A stretch of 64,000 nucleotides of DNA from Phaseolus vulgaris (GCF_000499845.2 NC_023751.2:7963835-8027834), one strand, 5' to 3'. Positions 38,056 to 51,840 are shown, counted from the stretch's first letter. Notes: a model not told the origin generated them from the sequence alone. Made by a program: numbers and translations.

Positions 38056-40307
38056 ATTATTTATTTAAGATAATAAATTAATGGAATTTTTTCTGATATA
38101 TTATTTATGACGACTACTAATTTATCGTGTATGTGATTAAGTGATAGTTATTAATATACAATTTTATATAAGTATTAACTACAAGTTTTGATTCTATTCT
38201 AACCTCTTTCAATATCTTGGTTTGGGGCACATTTTACTTTCTGCTATTGTTCATGGAGCAGTTAGCCTTGCTTCTCTCTTCATCATCACTGCCATTGTTG
38301 ATCTTTGAAAGAAGATTCTTGTTCATTTATGGTGATGTTCGCATCCTTGTTCATTTATGGTAATGTTTACATATAACTTATTATTAGTATTATTTGACAT
38401 GTAGCTGGTATGGTACCAATAATCACATTTTTTGTGAGTGAAGATTGGGGTATCTGTTGTGCTATATGGTACAAAGGACATACAAAAGGGAAATGCAATT
38501 GTGGTGTTGGTGGCTAATTCCGAGTGAAAGAAAATCTCCATGAACTAAGTAATCTTCCATCTTATATAAAAAAAAATATTTAATTTATTGGTACTGATGA
38601 AAATAATTAAATTGGTTAACTTTAATAAGTAACATTATACTTTTAAAATTTATTTCTCAAAAAACTCAAAACAATATTAAATAATTTAAAGAATAATTAC
38701 ATTTGATGACATTGTTCATGATTTAAAAAATTGAGAGAAAAAGCTCGAAACATTCCAATGCTATAAAGACATGAGAAATGTGCATAAACACAAACCTGAT
38801 GAACATATATTTACTTCTCACATTGGAGAGATTCTCACATTGGAGAGACACTTATGTTATTTTAAAATAACTTCATCATTATGTTTCCTTTTTCACACAG
38901 TTTCATCCTACATAAAGTAAATTAGGCAAAATCAAAGATGAATCTAATCTAGCCCATAAAGTCAAACTCTCTGCATAATACCTGCATTTAGACAACAACA
39001 GCCAACTTTAGACCAACACTCATTGTCTCGCTCAACATCTCCGATAAACATTGTTCAGTTGTAATATGCCATAAGAGCAATAAAAATAGACATAAAATTC
39101 TAGATTAACTCCCCAACAACTATTGAACATTCAACAATGAGAGAAATAGAGATACTGTTATGCAGTTTGTAAGTAGGCTATTGCAAAGTACTTAATGGCT
39201 TACTCAAAGTAAATTTAAACATTATCACCTCTTGCCCTATCCTCCTCTTTACCTGACCACATATCCTGAAGTAGTTCCTGAACTTGATCTGTCAATCTAT
39301 GCCTAAATAGATTAACCATTTACCTGATCAGATCCTGTCAGTTAACCTACCCACCAGAGCATCTGTATCTTAATCCAACTATTACCATAATAACCTTATA
39401 AAGAGAGGATATATTTGCACAACAAAATCAACAATATCAGTATCCAACAATCTGCAGTGTTGATTTTCTTATCAAGAGTTACAACAATATTTTATCTTCC
39501 TCATCCCTCACTTTAGAGGGCAAAAGCTTTAAATAATAGTGAACTCACAATAATGTAGATTGTGATTTCATTTCATCGATCAATGAGCATTCGCCAAGGT
39601 TGCAGTATAGATGCACCCAATGAATGCAGATTCGAAATGGATGGAAAATATTGAACCCGAAACTCTACCTTCCAAAATTGAACTGCAAGGGAGTTATAAT
39701 TCATAAAAGGAATACCAATCTGTAAGGATAATCTAGGTTACTTTTACTTGTTGTCTTGAGATTTTCATAAATTTCAACAAAACTTGTCCTAAACCAGTAA
39801 AACAGACTCAATCTGTAAAACTAATACAAAAAAAAATCTATTGTAAAAAATTGTTTCCAATACCTAAAACAAAACTTAAATCAATAGAATTATCCTAAAC
39901 AGCAGAAATTACAACGAAACCGATCCCCTAAAAAAGCTTAGCAGATTGACTAAGATATTCAAAATGAACTCCAAATCAGAAAATCCCAAAATAACGTCGC
40001 AGCATCAACCGAACCACGATGACAAAAGGACGCATGCAAATGCGTTTCGAACAAAAAATCTTTGAAGTTGAGTATATTTATATAAACAATTGAAAAAAGC
40101 TTCCCAAATTCATATATAAACGCTCAATAAATTAAAAGAAAATAAATGATATGGAGCAACATTAACCTACTTTGAGATTGAGATGTAGAACCACCAGAAA
40201 ACATGTATAACAAACAAAAACTACTTTAGATGAAAGGAACTAAACTAAACGCTACCTCCATGGGTTTCTGCTTTTCAATTGCCCTGAGCAAAAACAACCC
40301 AAAAAAC
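38056..40307. other. Intergenic region downstream of the J-domain gene
   Basis: AT-rich sequence without a recognisable gene or complete transposon. The part nearest 40307 is presumably the 3' UTR of the minus-strand J-domain gene. Confidence 0.5.
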
Positions 40308-41057
40308 TCACACCCCCTTTCGAGGCCTTCCCCGCTTCCGCGCAGAACGGGAACCCAATTCCGAACCAGCCCCATTCGAAGCAGCCTTCGGACCATTCTC
40401 AATCACGAGCTCGGGCACGGACCCAGGCCCATTGGAGCCCGAAGTTCCAAACACAAAGCCCATGGGCAAGCACCCCCAGTTACAATAATAGGCCTCCTGG
40501 CCCGGCACGAGCGGGGGGAGCGATGGAATCGAAAGCCCGTGGAACATCCTCTCGCAATTCTGGCACCTCAGGCAACGCCCCTCGCAATCCACAGGGTACT
40601 CGAAGAGAAAATAACAGTACGGGCACGCGGTCCAGAAACTCGCACTTTCGACCGAACCGGCGACGTCTCGGTCGTAAAGGGCCTTCTGAACCGGGTCGGA
40701 TAAAACGGCCCAGGCATCGGTGACAAGCTTGAAGGCGTGGTCGGCGAGGGAGAAAGGGTTCTTGTCAGGATGAAGGAGAAGTCCGAGTCTGCGGTACTGT
40801 TTTTTTATGAGATCAAGGTCTTGGCACGTGCGATCCACTTGGAGAATGGCGTACCAATCGAGGTGGTTGTTGTGGATCGGCTTCTCGGCGGCGACGACGA
40901 CGTCGACGATGGCGAGGATCTGATCAGAGCCGTCGAGGAGCGGCTCAGCTTCCTGCGCGAGAATGGCGAAGTCGCGGGAGCCGCTCAGGTCGCGGCTCTG
41001 CAGCAGCTTCTCGCCGATGGCCAGCAAGCGTTCTGCTTCGGCTCTGTTTGTGTTCAT
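40308..41057 (-). CDS. J-domain (DnaJ-like) protein with C-terminal AT-hook
   Basis: A single uninterrupted exon encodes 249 residues. Residues 1-60 form a helical N-terminal region seen in plant J-proteins (EAERLLAIGEKLL). The J-domain spans about 66-131 (LDWYAILQVDRTCQDLDLIK) with the HPD motif at 96-98, needed to stimulate Hsp70 ATPase. A possible zinc ribbon follows: CPYC at 145-148 and CQNC at 165-168. The tail ends with KRGRPRKG (241-248), a classic AT-hook, which suggests nuclear DNA binding. This layout matches a group of intronless plant J-proteins related to the DUF3444 family but without the long C-terminal domain. The gene is GC-richer than its surroundings. The Hsp70 role follows from the family; the nuclear role is inference. 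Confidence 0.92.
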   Translation of the reverse strand: MNTNRAEAERLLAIGEKLLQSRDLSGSRDFAILAQEAEPLLDGSDQILAIVDVVVAAEKPIHNNHLDWYAILQVDRTCQDLDLIKKQYRRLGLLLHPDKNPFSLADHAFKLVTDAWAVLSDPVQKALYDRDVAGSVESASFWTACPYCYFLFEYPVDCEGRCLRCQNCERMFHGLSIPSLPPLVPGQEAYYCNWGCLPMGFVFGTSGSNGPGSVPELVIENGPKAASNGAGSELGSRSARKRGRPRKGV

Positions 41058-44000
41058 TTTTATCTTATTTTCTTTTATTTTATTTTTATTTTTGTGAGGA
41101 TGGAGTTGGACTGCTGGGAGTTACTTCAGCAGCAGGAACATCGCGCATTACTGGCTTATTAAATATTGACTGCTTCTTCTGTACACAAACCAAACACGGT
41201 TTTATTATTACTAGCTACCCATGCCCGCGTTGTTTCACTAAACTAACGTGATTTTTAGTTCCCCCAAAGTGCTTTACTCTGCTTTATATTATATACCCTT
41301 TTTTAGAAAAAACGATAATAAATGTTTAACCATGATTGATAGAATAACTGATTAGTGTGTATCATTTTCATTATAAATTATTGTTGTCTTTATTCTTCTC
41401 TAGAAGTTTAGTTATCCGATTTATTGTAATAAATCTATTTTAGTTTATGCTTTGTCCTTCCTTTTAGTTAAGACTTGTAAATAAGAATAAAAATAGTACA
41501 GGAAATAATTTTACTACCTTTCTAAATAATTGTTTGCAAAGTTATATTAACCGTGGCTTTTGATTAATCGATTACACACATTAATAACATGAATTATTGA
41601 TAAGTTGGAAATGTAGGATGAAAATTTAAATTTGATTCAATTTTATGATAAACCATAACACATAATATATGAGTTTAGAATTTGAGTTATATATTATTGT
41701 TGTAATTTTCTTTTAATTGTGTTCTATAAGATTTTTTATGGGATGATATTAAATAAAATAGTTTTATAATAACCATGTACATGAATTAAAATGATATGTT
41801 ATTGAATAGGTTGAAAATATATGTAGTAATTGTTGCTACACTTTTTATTTTGTTGGAATCGACTCATAACGGTAAAGATATTTTTGGATACTTAAGTTTT
41901 AATATTTGATAATTGAAGATAATAAATGTTATTGATAAATCTATTTATAAATATGAGTTAGACGTATGTAATACTTGACCTAGATTAACACATATATTAT
42001 ACTTAATTTTTGTATTAGTGTAATATAAAATATTATCATTAATCTCGTGCTCAAATTATCTTAATCTGATTCATCAATATTTTCTTGATTAAAGAATTAA
42101 AATGATGTTCAATACAAACTTTGTTAATCTAAAGTACATATAATTACAAATATGATAAATAAGATAAGTTAATGCAAAACACATTATTAACATTTTACCC
42201 AACTCAAACTTGTTTGAAGGGCAAAAGCAAATGTAAGAGTTTTTTTTTTTTTTTACTTTATCTATTTGATTAAAAAAATTAAAGGAATGTTAACACGAAA
42301 TAGGATTTGTTGGTTAACTTTTTTTTAAACAATTTTTGAATTCGGAACAAAACTCTATTAATTAAATAATCTTATTTATTTTTTCTGAATTCAAAGTCTG
42401 TTCTTTGACTTTGATGATGTTATAAATGCAAAGTGTAACGTCTTTTAATATGTACATAAAAATAATGTTGTATCAATGCTTGAGAATATGCTCTTAAAGT
42501 AGTACTATGTGTTTGTATTGAATTTTAGAATAATAAAATGGGGTAATAAAACTTATATAGAATCTCAAAACTCACACAAAGTGAGAAGAAAAGAGGATGA
42601 AAGAGGAAAAAAACGACAAAATGAAGGGATGAGGATGAAAACGTGAAATGGGGTGGAATTTATTAAGATTAATTTTGGATTTAAGTATCAATTTTGAGTA
42701 TATAACTAGGAGTAATTCTAAGTCACTACTTAAATTTAAATTAATTTTTTAATATAATATCAGATTTTATGTTTATATTAATAATTTGTTATGAGATTAT
42801 TATTCATCATCATTCATAAATATATAATTTTATATATAAATGGTTTACGTTTATAAAAAATGTGCTAAACTTAAATTCACAATTTTAATATAATATTATA
42901 TTATTATTAATGGTACAACCTATAAATATTTAATCTTCTACATAAAATCTTAATGTCTTTACCTAAATAAACGTGTTAGAAAAATACATGGACTAATTAT
43001 AATTAACTAAATATAAAATTAGTTTATAGTATATATACATATATAAATAAATAAAGATAATAATTTTATAATATGCTTTATGACTTAATTCTATAGCCGT
43101 ATACACCCATTTTTATATAATCGTAATATATTAAATTTAGTATAGAATAAAAAACATTTTTACATGTTGATAATAATATAAAGTGAAGAAGAAGAAAAAT
43201 CAAAATGGAATAATGTAGCATAGAAATATTCATTGAGAGGTAATAGCACGTCAAACAAACATCATGCTCTTCATGTACGAAAAGCAACACTCCACAGAAA
43301 TATGTAAAGTACATTGAAATAATAAATAGAAATGAATTTGTGGATAACAATCCCTTCATCTAATATTATATATTGATATTTAATTTTCTTTAATACATGT
43401 TAGTTTTTTGTTTTATTTAACAACTGATTCAGAAAAAAAAAAATGTTTCATCCGTATCAAATACTGTTTTTTTAATAAAGAAACTACTATCCTTTTATCT
43501 TTTGTATTTAAATTTTAAGTTTTGTTCATTTTAATTTTTTTTAAGTTATATTTTAGTAAGTTTTTTCAAAATTAATAATTAAGGAAAACTTTACGATGAT
43601 ATAATGTTTATAGTAAATTTAACATAATTAATTAAATGTTTAAAATATTTATTCACAAAGAGTTTTAATTAAATAAAAATAATAATTTATCATCATGTAG
43701 ACCAAGGCAGGATATGGAGTGGGGCCTTTGCTCCATGACTTTTCAATTCTTTTTTATGCACGTGTTATTTATAAATCCTTTCATTTAGGAGTCAAATAAT
43801 AATATTTATATGCTATTTTCAAAATATTTATTATAAATACGATGACATTGTTTTATTTTTTAATGAATACTTTTTTATTACATGGAGATTTATTTTTATC
43901 CTTTTAAACAAAATATTTGAATACCATGTATTTATTTTAATATTACTTTTTATCATCTATGTTAAAGACTATAAATAATTGTATTTACAAATTTTACTAG

Positions 44001-44880
44001 TTTTTTTATTTATACTTATTTTATCACAATTTTGTTTTTAAATACTTATTAACAAAGTAAGCTTAATTACAAACACTGTATACGAAATCGATGGTTTAAA
44101 GTTTGAATTATATTATTTTCCATTTCCATCACTTGTTTATTACATTTTTTCTTCTCTTATCTTTTGTTTGAGACTCCAACGTAATTTTGATTTCAAATAA
44201 ATAGATTCAAACACATTACAAATAAACATTCTGAAAACAAAAGAAATATTGAGTGTACTAATGATTTATCAAACTTTACTTTTTGGTAATTTCGTCTAGG
44301 CCTATAATATTCTTATTCTAATATTTAACTATCTAAAAAATACTATTCAATAATTTGTATCAAATAATACTATTTGATGAATAATAGAGCTCATTCTAAT
44401 CCAGTACAAGTTAAATTTTTCTAATAATTCTATTAGAGAAGATACTATTTTTTATTATATACTATTCATGAAATTTCTACATGATATAAGAAATTGTTAG
44501 TCAACATTTATAATACTGGATATTTAAAAAGGTATTTTCGATTAACATTTTAATAAACTATTGTTATAATTATATATATTTGAAAATATATGAATATTTG
44601 ATTATATTTTTTAAGATGGTCTCTAAAAATTAACTCTAGTTCAAACCCTCGTGTAGACTTACGGTGATTAAAAAGAAAACGTGTAAAAGACAACTGAAAT
44701 TCCTTCACATCGATGTCTGAAGAACCAATGGCAGATTTTCCTATAATTAATTATTCATAGTTTTGAAATATCCATGTCCAAGTTTGACCACTGGTCGTAG
44801 TCATCTTAAGAAATTGAAGTAAAAAAAAAAAGGGATAAGATAAATTTATAATTAGTAATGAAAATAGAAAGAGTGCAGCA
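41058..44880. other. AT-rich intergenic region
   Basis: It lies between the divergently transcribed J-domain and MADS-box genes, so it should contain both promoters. It is very AT-rich, with scattered short open frames (for example 43078-43359, minus) that resemble nothing. No complete transposon is recognised. Confidence 0.6.
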
Positions 44881-44889
44881 TTTACCTAT

Positions 44890-44898
44890 CTATAAAGG
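44890..44898 (+). promoter_or_regulatory. TATA box of the MADS-box gene
   Basis: CTATAAAGG lies about 470 bp before the ATG and some 50 bp before a leader donor-like site. It is the best TATA candidate in the region. Confidence 0.5.
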
Positions 44899-44946
44899 GA
44901 AGGGGTTTCTTTCCTTTCTTGATATCAAGCCACCATTCCAATCAAG

Positions 44947-45355
44947 GTTATATCTCTCTCTCTTCCTTCTGTGTCTCTTCCTGACTCCCAAAAGTTCTTC
45001 TCTTCACACACTTCCGTTCTTTTTTACTAAATCTGATTTGAGTAACACTTTCTTAGTTTTTCCCCTTTCAGTACAAATCAACATAGTGCTACTTAGAGTT
45101 CTACAAAAGGTTGAAACATATCAACCAATTGAAATCAAAACCCACCAATCTAAAGCTCTCTTGCATGTTCACAAACTTCCCTTTGGGAGCTAGGTTCCTT
45201 TTTTCTGTTCCCGTTATCCAGATCTGAAACTGGGTGTGGCTTTTATTAGGGTTTTTTTCCAAGTTACGCAAGAACAGTGTTTATCATTCCATATCCATAT
45301 ATGTCATATATCAGAGTGTGTTTAAAAGTAGTTCTTATATATGAGTTTTGTGCAG
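44947..45355 (+). other. Leader intron of the MADS-box gene
   Basis: The donor-like CAATCAAG|GTTATA at 44946/44947 and the acceptor TTTTGTGCAG at 45355 bracket a 409-bp intron that ends 7 bp before the ATG. StMADS11-clade genes often have such a leader intron. It is inferred from splice signals. Confidence 0.5.
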
Positions 45356-45362
45356 TTGAAAA

Positions 45363-48341
45363 ATGACGAGGGCGAAGATAAAGATAAAGAAAATCGACAA
45401 CATAACTGCGAGGCAGGTAACATTTTCTAAGAGGAGGCGAGGGTTGTTCAAGAAAGCTGAAGAGCTTTCTGTGCTATGCGATGCTGACGTTGGTCTCATA
45501 GTTTTCTCATCTACCGGGAAGCTCTTTGAGTATAGCAGTTCCAGGTACGTACGGATATATATTGTATTACACAACTGTGACTTTTCTCTCAGTATTTATC
45601 TACATACATATATACATGTATAAAGCATAATATCTTACGTTGTTTTGTTTTCAATTAATATTAATATGTTTGTGAGTGTGCTCCTTCCGATCCTAATTTC
45701 TGGTTAGGCTAGTTGTGCCTGTAGTTTCTGTACGGAGTGTGTTAGAGAGAGAGAGTGTTATGTGTAATCTTATGATGGGTTTGGAACAAAAACCTCGTTT
45801 CACTCGCTTCTATTTCTTATTTTATGGGAATTTATCAGTAGTCTATTCAAGTTATGAAAGGTTCCTAGTGATGGGAGAAATAAAAAAAAAACACAGCTGC
45901 ATAAGTTAGTAGTAATTCCCTAAGCTTTTGATAGATAGTTTTGACTACCTTTTGTAAATATTAGAAAATGGGAATAAAGTAGTGTGGAGGTTTTTTCCAA
46001 TGGTTAATAAAATAAAAGAAACAAAAGTAATCCAAAGCTGAACCCTTCAAAGCTCAACCAATTTGATATTTGTGACCAATGGTAATCTATTATAAGCATG
46101 AAACTGCGAGCTAGATAGATAGAATATGCTCTATCCTATGCAGTGAGTGTATTTGTTTAGCCTTTTCCACATACAATCAAAATTACAATAACCCTTTTAT
46201 TTTGTAGATAGACCAGCTATAAGTTTATTGTCTCTGACATAATTTCATTAATGGAGTTTTAACTTTCGACTTTTCACATCTAAACTGTTGCTGCATTTTT
46301 CTGTGGACTGAGATTCCAATGGTAGGCCATGTTGTGGATTCCTTCTAGTTTGTTTTATAAGGAAACATATGTGCCTGGTTAACTACTGTAATGAAACTGT
46401 ACTGATGTGTTGAAATTACAATGGCTTGAGGAAATATTTTCCCTCTAGTTATTAATATATATAATCGTTTTAGCAGATAGTGAAGTTAAATTTGACTTTC
46501 ACTATATGTTGTTTGAGTTGGAAAATGTATTTACAAAGATGCTGCTTGATCTATAAAAATTTATTTAATATATATAACTTTTCTACTAACTTTTTTTTCT
46601 TTGTCTCTTCTTGTTTTGTATAGTATGAATGACATAATTACAAAGTATAATACGCACTCGCCTGGCATCAATAAATTGGATAGGCCATCACTAGAACTGC
46701 AGGTTGTACAAAAAATTATGTTCTTGATTATATATTTGCTTAGTTTGTTGCGGTTGTGCATAGACTTACACCACCAAACTTCTTGGTGACCGAAGCATAT
46801 TATGTAATTGCTCAAATTATTTTATATGTTATGTTATACTTGTACATTTGAAAGAGGTGTTAATAATCAATCAAATTTTACACGTTTTTATTTAGGTTGA
46901 AGTAACACTAACTGCTGATAAGTAACTGGGCACTTGTTTAATTGTTGATTTCAGCTAGAGGCTAGCAATAGCGCCAAATTGAGTAAGGAAATTGCAGATA
47001 GAACCCAAGAACTAAGGTATATGAATTTTGTATAGAGTTAAAACACTTGAAAAATAAGTGGATGAATTTGAGTAAAATTCATTGTATTTATATTTTGAAC
47101 GGTTTTAGTTGGATGAAAGGCGATGATCTTCAAGGACTAGGCCTAAATGAGTTGCAGCAACTGGAGAAAACACTTGAAAGTGGACTCGATCGTGTCATTC
47201 AGATAAAGGTACATACATAAAGCCCTTTTGGACAAACCTGTTGCATGTTAAATTCTGAATGATTTATATGTATATATATATACCAACTCATTTTTCAACT
47301 TTTTTACCTTCAGGAAAAGCAGATGATGAGCCAGATTTCTGAACTTCAGAAAAAGGTTTTTTGATATATAACTTGATGATGCAGCTAATGTCTTGAATCA
47401 AATTGAAACTAATGCATATTTAGTATAATTCTCTGATCCTCAATAAGATAACCTTCTATAGAGTAAGGGCTAGATAGGTGCATTGCATGAATATTAATTA
47501 ATGCTTTTAGAGAATACCAGCCATTTGATAACTAATTGGTTATGTTATAAGCATATAATTAGAAATGCAACAGTGTTTTAATTCTAGGAATAATCATAAT
47601 GTTTTAATTTCTAGATTTATATAGTAACTTCCGAATTTTGAGGATTGTTTGCTTTGTTTTGTGTGCATTCTGCGAAAGGGAATCCTGTTGGAAGAAGAGA
47701 ACAGGCATTTAAAGAGAAAGGTGAGAAATCAATGACTCACTCAACTCTTAATCTGTTTACTTAACAACAAATCAAGATGAAATAATGTAATAAATAGTTA
47801 ATGTTTCATCTTTTAAAGCGAGATTTACTGTAACTTCTCTCCCATTTATGATAAACGTACGAAAAACATTTAAGAACTAAGTGAAGATAAACACAAAATT
47901 GAAAAGGTAACGTGGTCTTAAATTTTTAACTTTTAGTAGACAAATAATTAAAATTTTGAAAAGGGTACTAAACTAAAAGATGTTTTAGGTTTATGTGTTT
48001 GCTTCTCTTCCTTTGGTTACTGAGTTAAATAATGTTACATTAATTAATCAGCTAGTGGAGACGGAGATGGAGGCTATGCTGCGTAAAGCAAAAATGCCTT
48101 TTATGATGGACTCGAACATGGGAATGCAAGAAGAAGGTGTTTTATTAGAGTCTACAAACAACGTTAGCAGTAGCATCAGTGACCCTCATGTTGAAGATGG
48201 TTCCTCGGACACATCTCTCAAGTTAGGGTAAGCAACCCAACCAAACACTAACAGCCAACAAACACTTACAGATATTTTTACGTTAATTTGAACAAATCCT
48301 TTGGTTTTTTTGTTTTTTTCAGGCTACCCTTCTCTAAGTGA
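45363..48341 (+). CDS. SVP/AGL24-like: MADS-box transcription factor, SVP/AGL24 (StMADS11) clade
   Basis: Eight coding exons join in phase: 45363-45544, 46624-46702, 46955-47016, 47109-47208, 47314-47355, 47679-47720, 48052-48227 and 48323-48341. They encode 233 residues, normal for MIKCc proteins. The MADS domain (1-60) includes [19 protein letters not shown] and [20 protein letters not shown]. The K-box covers about 88-165 ([30 protein letters not shown]). The C-terminal signature [14 protein letters not shown] is close to that of AGL24 and SVP. Position 4 is Ala where Glu is usual (MTRAK). Family members repress or promote flowering and meristem identity and affect dormancy. SVP-like and AGL24-like members cannot be separated confidently by eye. 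Splice sites are canonical and the frame is intact. Confidence 0.94.
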
Positions 48342-49082
48342 AGATATGTAACATGGTGAATGAGCCATGCCCGGTTTCAAGTTTTAAGAAATTGTCTTGA
48401 AATCTGTACCCATTGTTTTTCTTGAATTTTTCGTAAGTGAGAAAATGTATGATTACTATATTTTAATAATATATAAAAATTACGATATATTTCCATGTAT
48501 GTATCTCAGACATAACTTTCTCCAAAGATTTCTTTTTAATCAAATTGGTTTTGGTGGGAAGATTGGTTTGTTGTTAATCACATCAAGGCCACAGTGAAAT
48601 CTGATTAAAGAAAGATATTACAGTAGCTTAGAAGGCATCACTCTGTGAGACTCAAGGGCAGCTTTTTCAGTAACTTAGGCATGTTTAATCTGTGATGATC
48701 TATAGCACTGAATGTAGTACGGTTTTATGGCTCTTTCGGAACCAACCAAGAAGCATTATTGTTTTTCCTTTACTTTTTTTATTCTAACGATAGAAAGTTG
48801 GAGAGCTAACAAATATGACAAGAGTTAGTGAAACTATAAAAAACGATAAATAAATTCGCTGTCAGATTTTTCTCTCTCTCTAAAGTATAAAGAAAGTTGA
48901 TTTTTTAACCTATAATAGTTTAAACATATCAATGTAACGGATTATATTGAATAAATACTAAAAAATAAAAACAAAAACTAATTCTAAAAATAAAATAAAA
49001 ATTAATTAATCATTATATTAATTAAATTATATTATTTTAAATCAATATCTAATTAGCTAAGGATTTAATTATCAAGAAAATA
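48342..49082. other. 3' flank of the MADS-box gene
   Basis: This is the probable 3' UTR followed by AT-rich sequence. No gene is seen. Confidence 0.5.
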
Positions 49083-49420
49083 ATAAAATAGAAACTAATT
49101 TTAGAGATAAAAAATAATTAGTTGCTATAATAGCTAAATTAGAGATCAAGAGACTAAAAAAGTTTTGGTTTCTAAATTAGTTTCTAAATAGTTTCTGAAT
49201 TCATATCTAATTAGTTACCAAAATTTTAACTACCAATTATTTAGATTCTAAATTTGGTAGAAAAACCTTAGTAGTTAATTAGATACCAATTTAAAAACCA
49301 TTTAACAACAATAAAAACTAAAAAAAATTATAGTTTCTAAAATGATCTCTAATTGTCTCTAATTAGTCACTATAGCAATTAATTATTTTTTGGTTTCTAA
49401 AATTGGTTTCTATTTTATGA
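49083..49420. mobile_element. Foldback MITE with long terminal inverted repeats
   Basis: The left arm (ATAAAATAGAAACTAATTTT, then TAATTAGTTGCTATA) is the inverse of the right arm (TATAGCAATTAATTA, then AAAATTGGTTTCTATTTTAT). The arms cover most of about 340 bp, so the sequence can fold into one long hairpin. Long arms and little interior suggest a Mutator-like or foldback MITE. The target duplication was not resolved. Confidence 0.65.
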
Positions 49421-49855
49421 TTTTAGTAAAATATAACAAAATATTTACTTTTATTTTAAAATATATAATAATTAAATTTGTAATAAAATAAAAGCATTAA
49501 AATAAAATAAATTTAATATAGATATTTATTGATGTTCTGATCAATAACAGTTTTGTATAGATTAATAAATCTACTTAGAATATTCTCTCATATCATGTTA
49601 TAATTTATTAACTATTCCTCACAAATTCCTTACAAACTTACTTGTATGGTTGGACTTACCTAAGCAATTAATGACTATCTTTATGATAATATTAAAAAAA
49701 TTATCATATTATTTTTACGGAATGTATACACAATAAGTCTGTCTGCATGTATGATTTTAAGTATTTGTACGGTATTATTTTTCTGTTTGTTTTTGGTGGA
49801 AACCTCTTTATGAGTATGTAAATGCTTTCTAGGTTGTCGTTGTGCAAGTAAGTAA

Positions 49856-49893
<38 letters not shown>

Positions 49894-51440
49894 ATGTATG
49901 GCATGCAAACATTAGGCCAATTGAGAAATGGAACAATTAAAATAATGTTTAATTGGAGTGGCTACATTTTTACTAGCTTATTAGAAAAGGATAAATTTAA
50001 TTTAGGAGGAGGTATTCTTGAATCTAAATTTCATTTACAGTTTATTGTAGTACTGTGTTTTGAATATCATAATTCTCTTTAATGATTATGTGTTTAGATT
50101 TTTTTTTTCTCTAAAAAGACTTTAAAGAAGGTAAAAATAAAAGATAAAGTCAGTTTTCTTCTATAAATTGTAACTAATTTATGTACAAATTAAAACTTTT
50201 AAAAAATCAACTTAATGTATAAACTAATTTTAACCTAATTTTAATTTATGAAAAAACTATTCATTTTTTCTTTCTTGTTTTTTCCTAGTAAACATACGCC
50301 CTTATTTTACTTTAAACACAACTGTTTAGTCTTTCATTTACGTTTTTCTTTTCTTATTAGCAGCAACAAAAATTAGGGTTTAGGATTGAAGACCTTATAT
50401 CTACATTTATTATTTGCTAAAAGTTTGTCAATTAATAGACTCAATTTTCACATGATCCAAAGAATAATTCCACTAAATAAAAGATGAAGAATACCAAGAT
50501 TAACAGATATAAACAAATATACATCAAAATGTGTTTAGTAACTTTGTCTTCATAAAACTCTTCACCTTGTTATGTTGTTTTCTTAAACTCGTTTTCTCCA
50601 TAAAAGTGTTAACACAACCTTAGATTGTCTCTGATTAAAAATGTTTTTCATAAGTGTCTCAAAATAAAATGTTTTACTTTTGGAGAATCTTGATTTATAA
50701 GGAATTAGGCAGAGTGCCATATTAGAGGAGTTATAAATTAGGCACATATGCCCACTTTACAAAATACATGTCATTCCCTTATTCTCCTCATTCTCTAGTC
50801 TCTTGTAATTTGTTGTTTAGATAAAGTTTGTTTGAGACACTAATAATAATAAAAAATTATTTTACAACTGTTTTTTAGAATAAAAAATTATATTATAATA
50901 GAATAATAATTTATTTAAATGTCAAGTGAATATAATTCGTGTTAACGTATGATCACTCGTGTTATTTTACTTGACTAATCTAAACTTGTAATGATTATTT
51001 TTCTTCCTCAAACAATCCATGTTCAATTATTTCTACTCAAAGTTTCTAATTGTTGATTTGATTTTAAGAATAATATGTTATATATTGTATCCAATATTTG
51101 CTATACCCAAATCATAGATATGATAATAACTTAGTATTTTTTTGCCATTTACTACAAAATCTCACCATCTAATCTTAATATTGCAAGTTAAAGAGGCTTC
51201 ATGAGACTAATGCTTTCTTGGTTTCTAAGCGCGGAAAGATTGAGAGGAGAGAAAGATAGATAAAGTGTAGGAATCGAGAACTGAAAAAGTAAAAAATAAC
51301 GTAAAATTAACAAAATTTGGAGACATAAACTTTTTGTGCAGCAATAAAAGGATTTGTGATGAAGCAGTAACTTCTAAATATAATCGTAGTGGTATGGGCT
51401 TGATCGAGACCAGGAAAACATGATCAAGATGAGGAAAATC
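49421..51440. other. AT-rich intergenic region with a (TA)n microsatellite
   Basis: A run of about 17 TA units lies at about 49857-49890. Otherwise it is AT-rich sequence without coding potential. Confidence 0.6.
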
Positions 51441-51840
51441 ATCAGGGACGACGGTTCGGCCGACCGACACATATATCCATTAACGTTCAAACTAAGGTTA
51501 GTGAAACTAATCTGTCATTGAGAATTAGGTAATACAGTCATAAGTGTGATCTATTCCACTAATCATGCCCAATAAGGTAAGTTTACTAAAATAATATAAA
51601 TAACGCGATTTCCAAGGAGAAAAGGTACAACATTTATTATTGTGTATCTACCCGAGTGTCGATCATCCGCTTTACTGACTTGAGCGTCAAAATATTTTCT
51701 GCAGGTACCTCCCCCATTTGGCATTCATCCGAGACTGAGAGCAGAAGAAGAAGCACGGAGGCAAGAAGGATCCCAGCCAAGCCCTAACAACCTACCCAAC
51801 CGAAGGAGAAAGACGAAGACTTCAATAGTTATCTAGGTCC
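51440..51840. mobile_element. LTR-like fragment, probably Ty3/gypsy
   Basis: It shares with the fragment at 37567-38055 a GGGACGAC start-side block followed by CCGACC, and the TTTACTGACTTGAGCGTC block (about 51670). It ends near CTAGCCGAAACA. No convincing target duplication was found, and no internal coding region is attached. Orientation is taken from the GACTTGAGCGTC block only. Confidence 0.5.

Noticed and set aside
40230..41162. Open frames on the plus strand over the J-domain gene
   Set aside because: They are shadows of a GC-rich antisense coding sequence.
44858..45193. 111-codon open frame before the MADS-box gene
   Set aside because: It overlaps the TATA box, leader and leader intron, with low-complexity composition.
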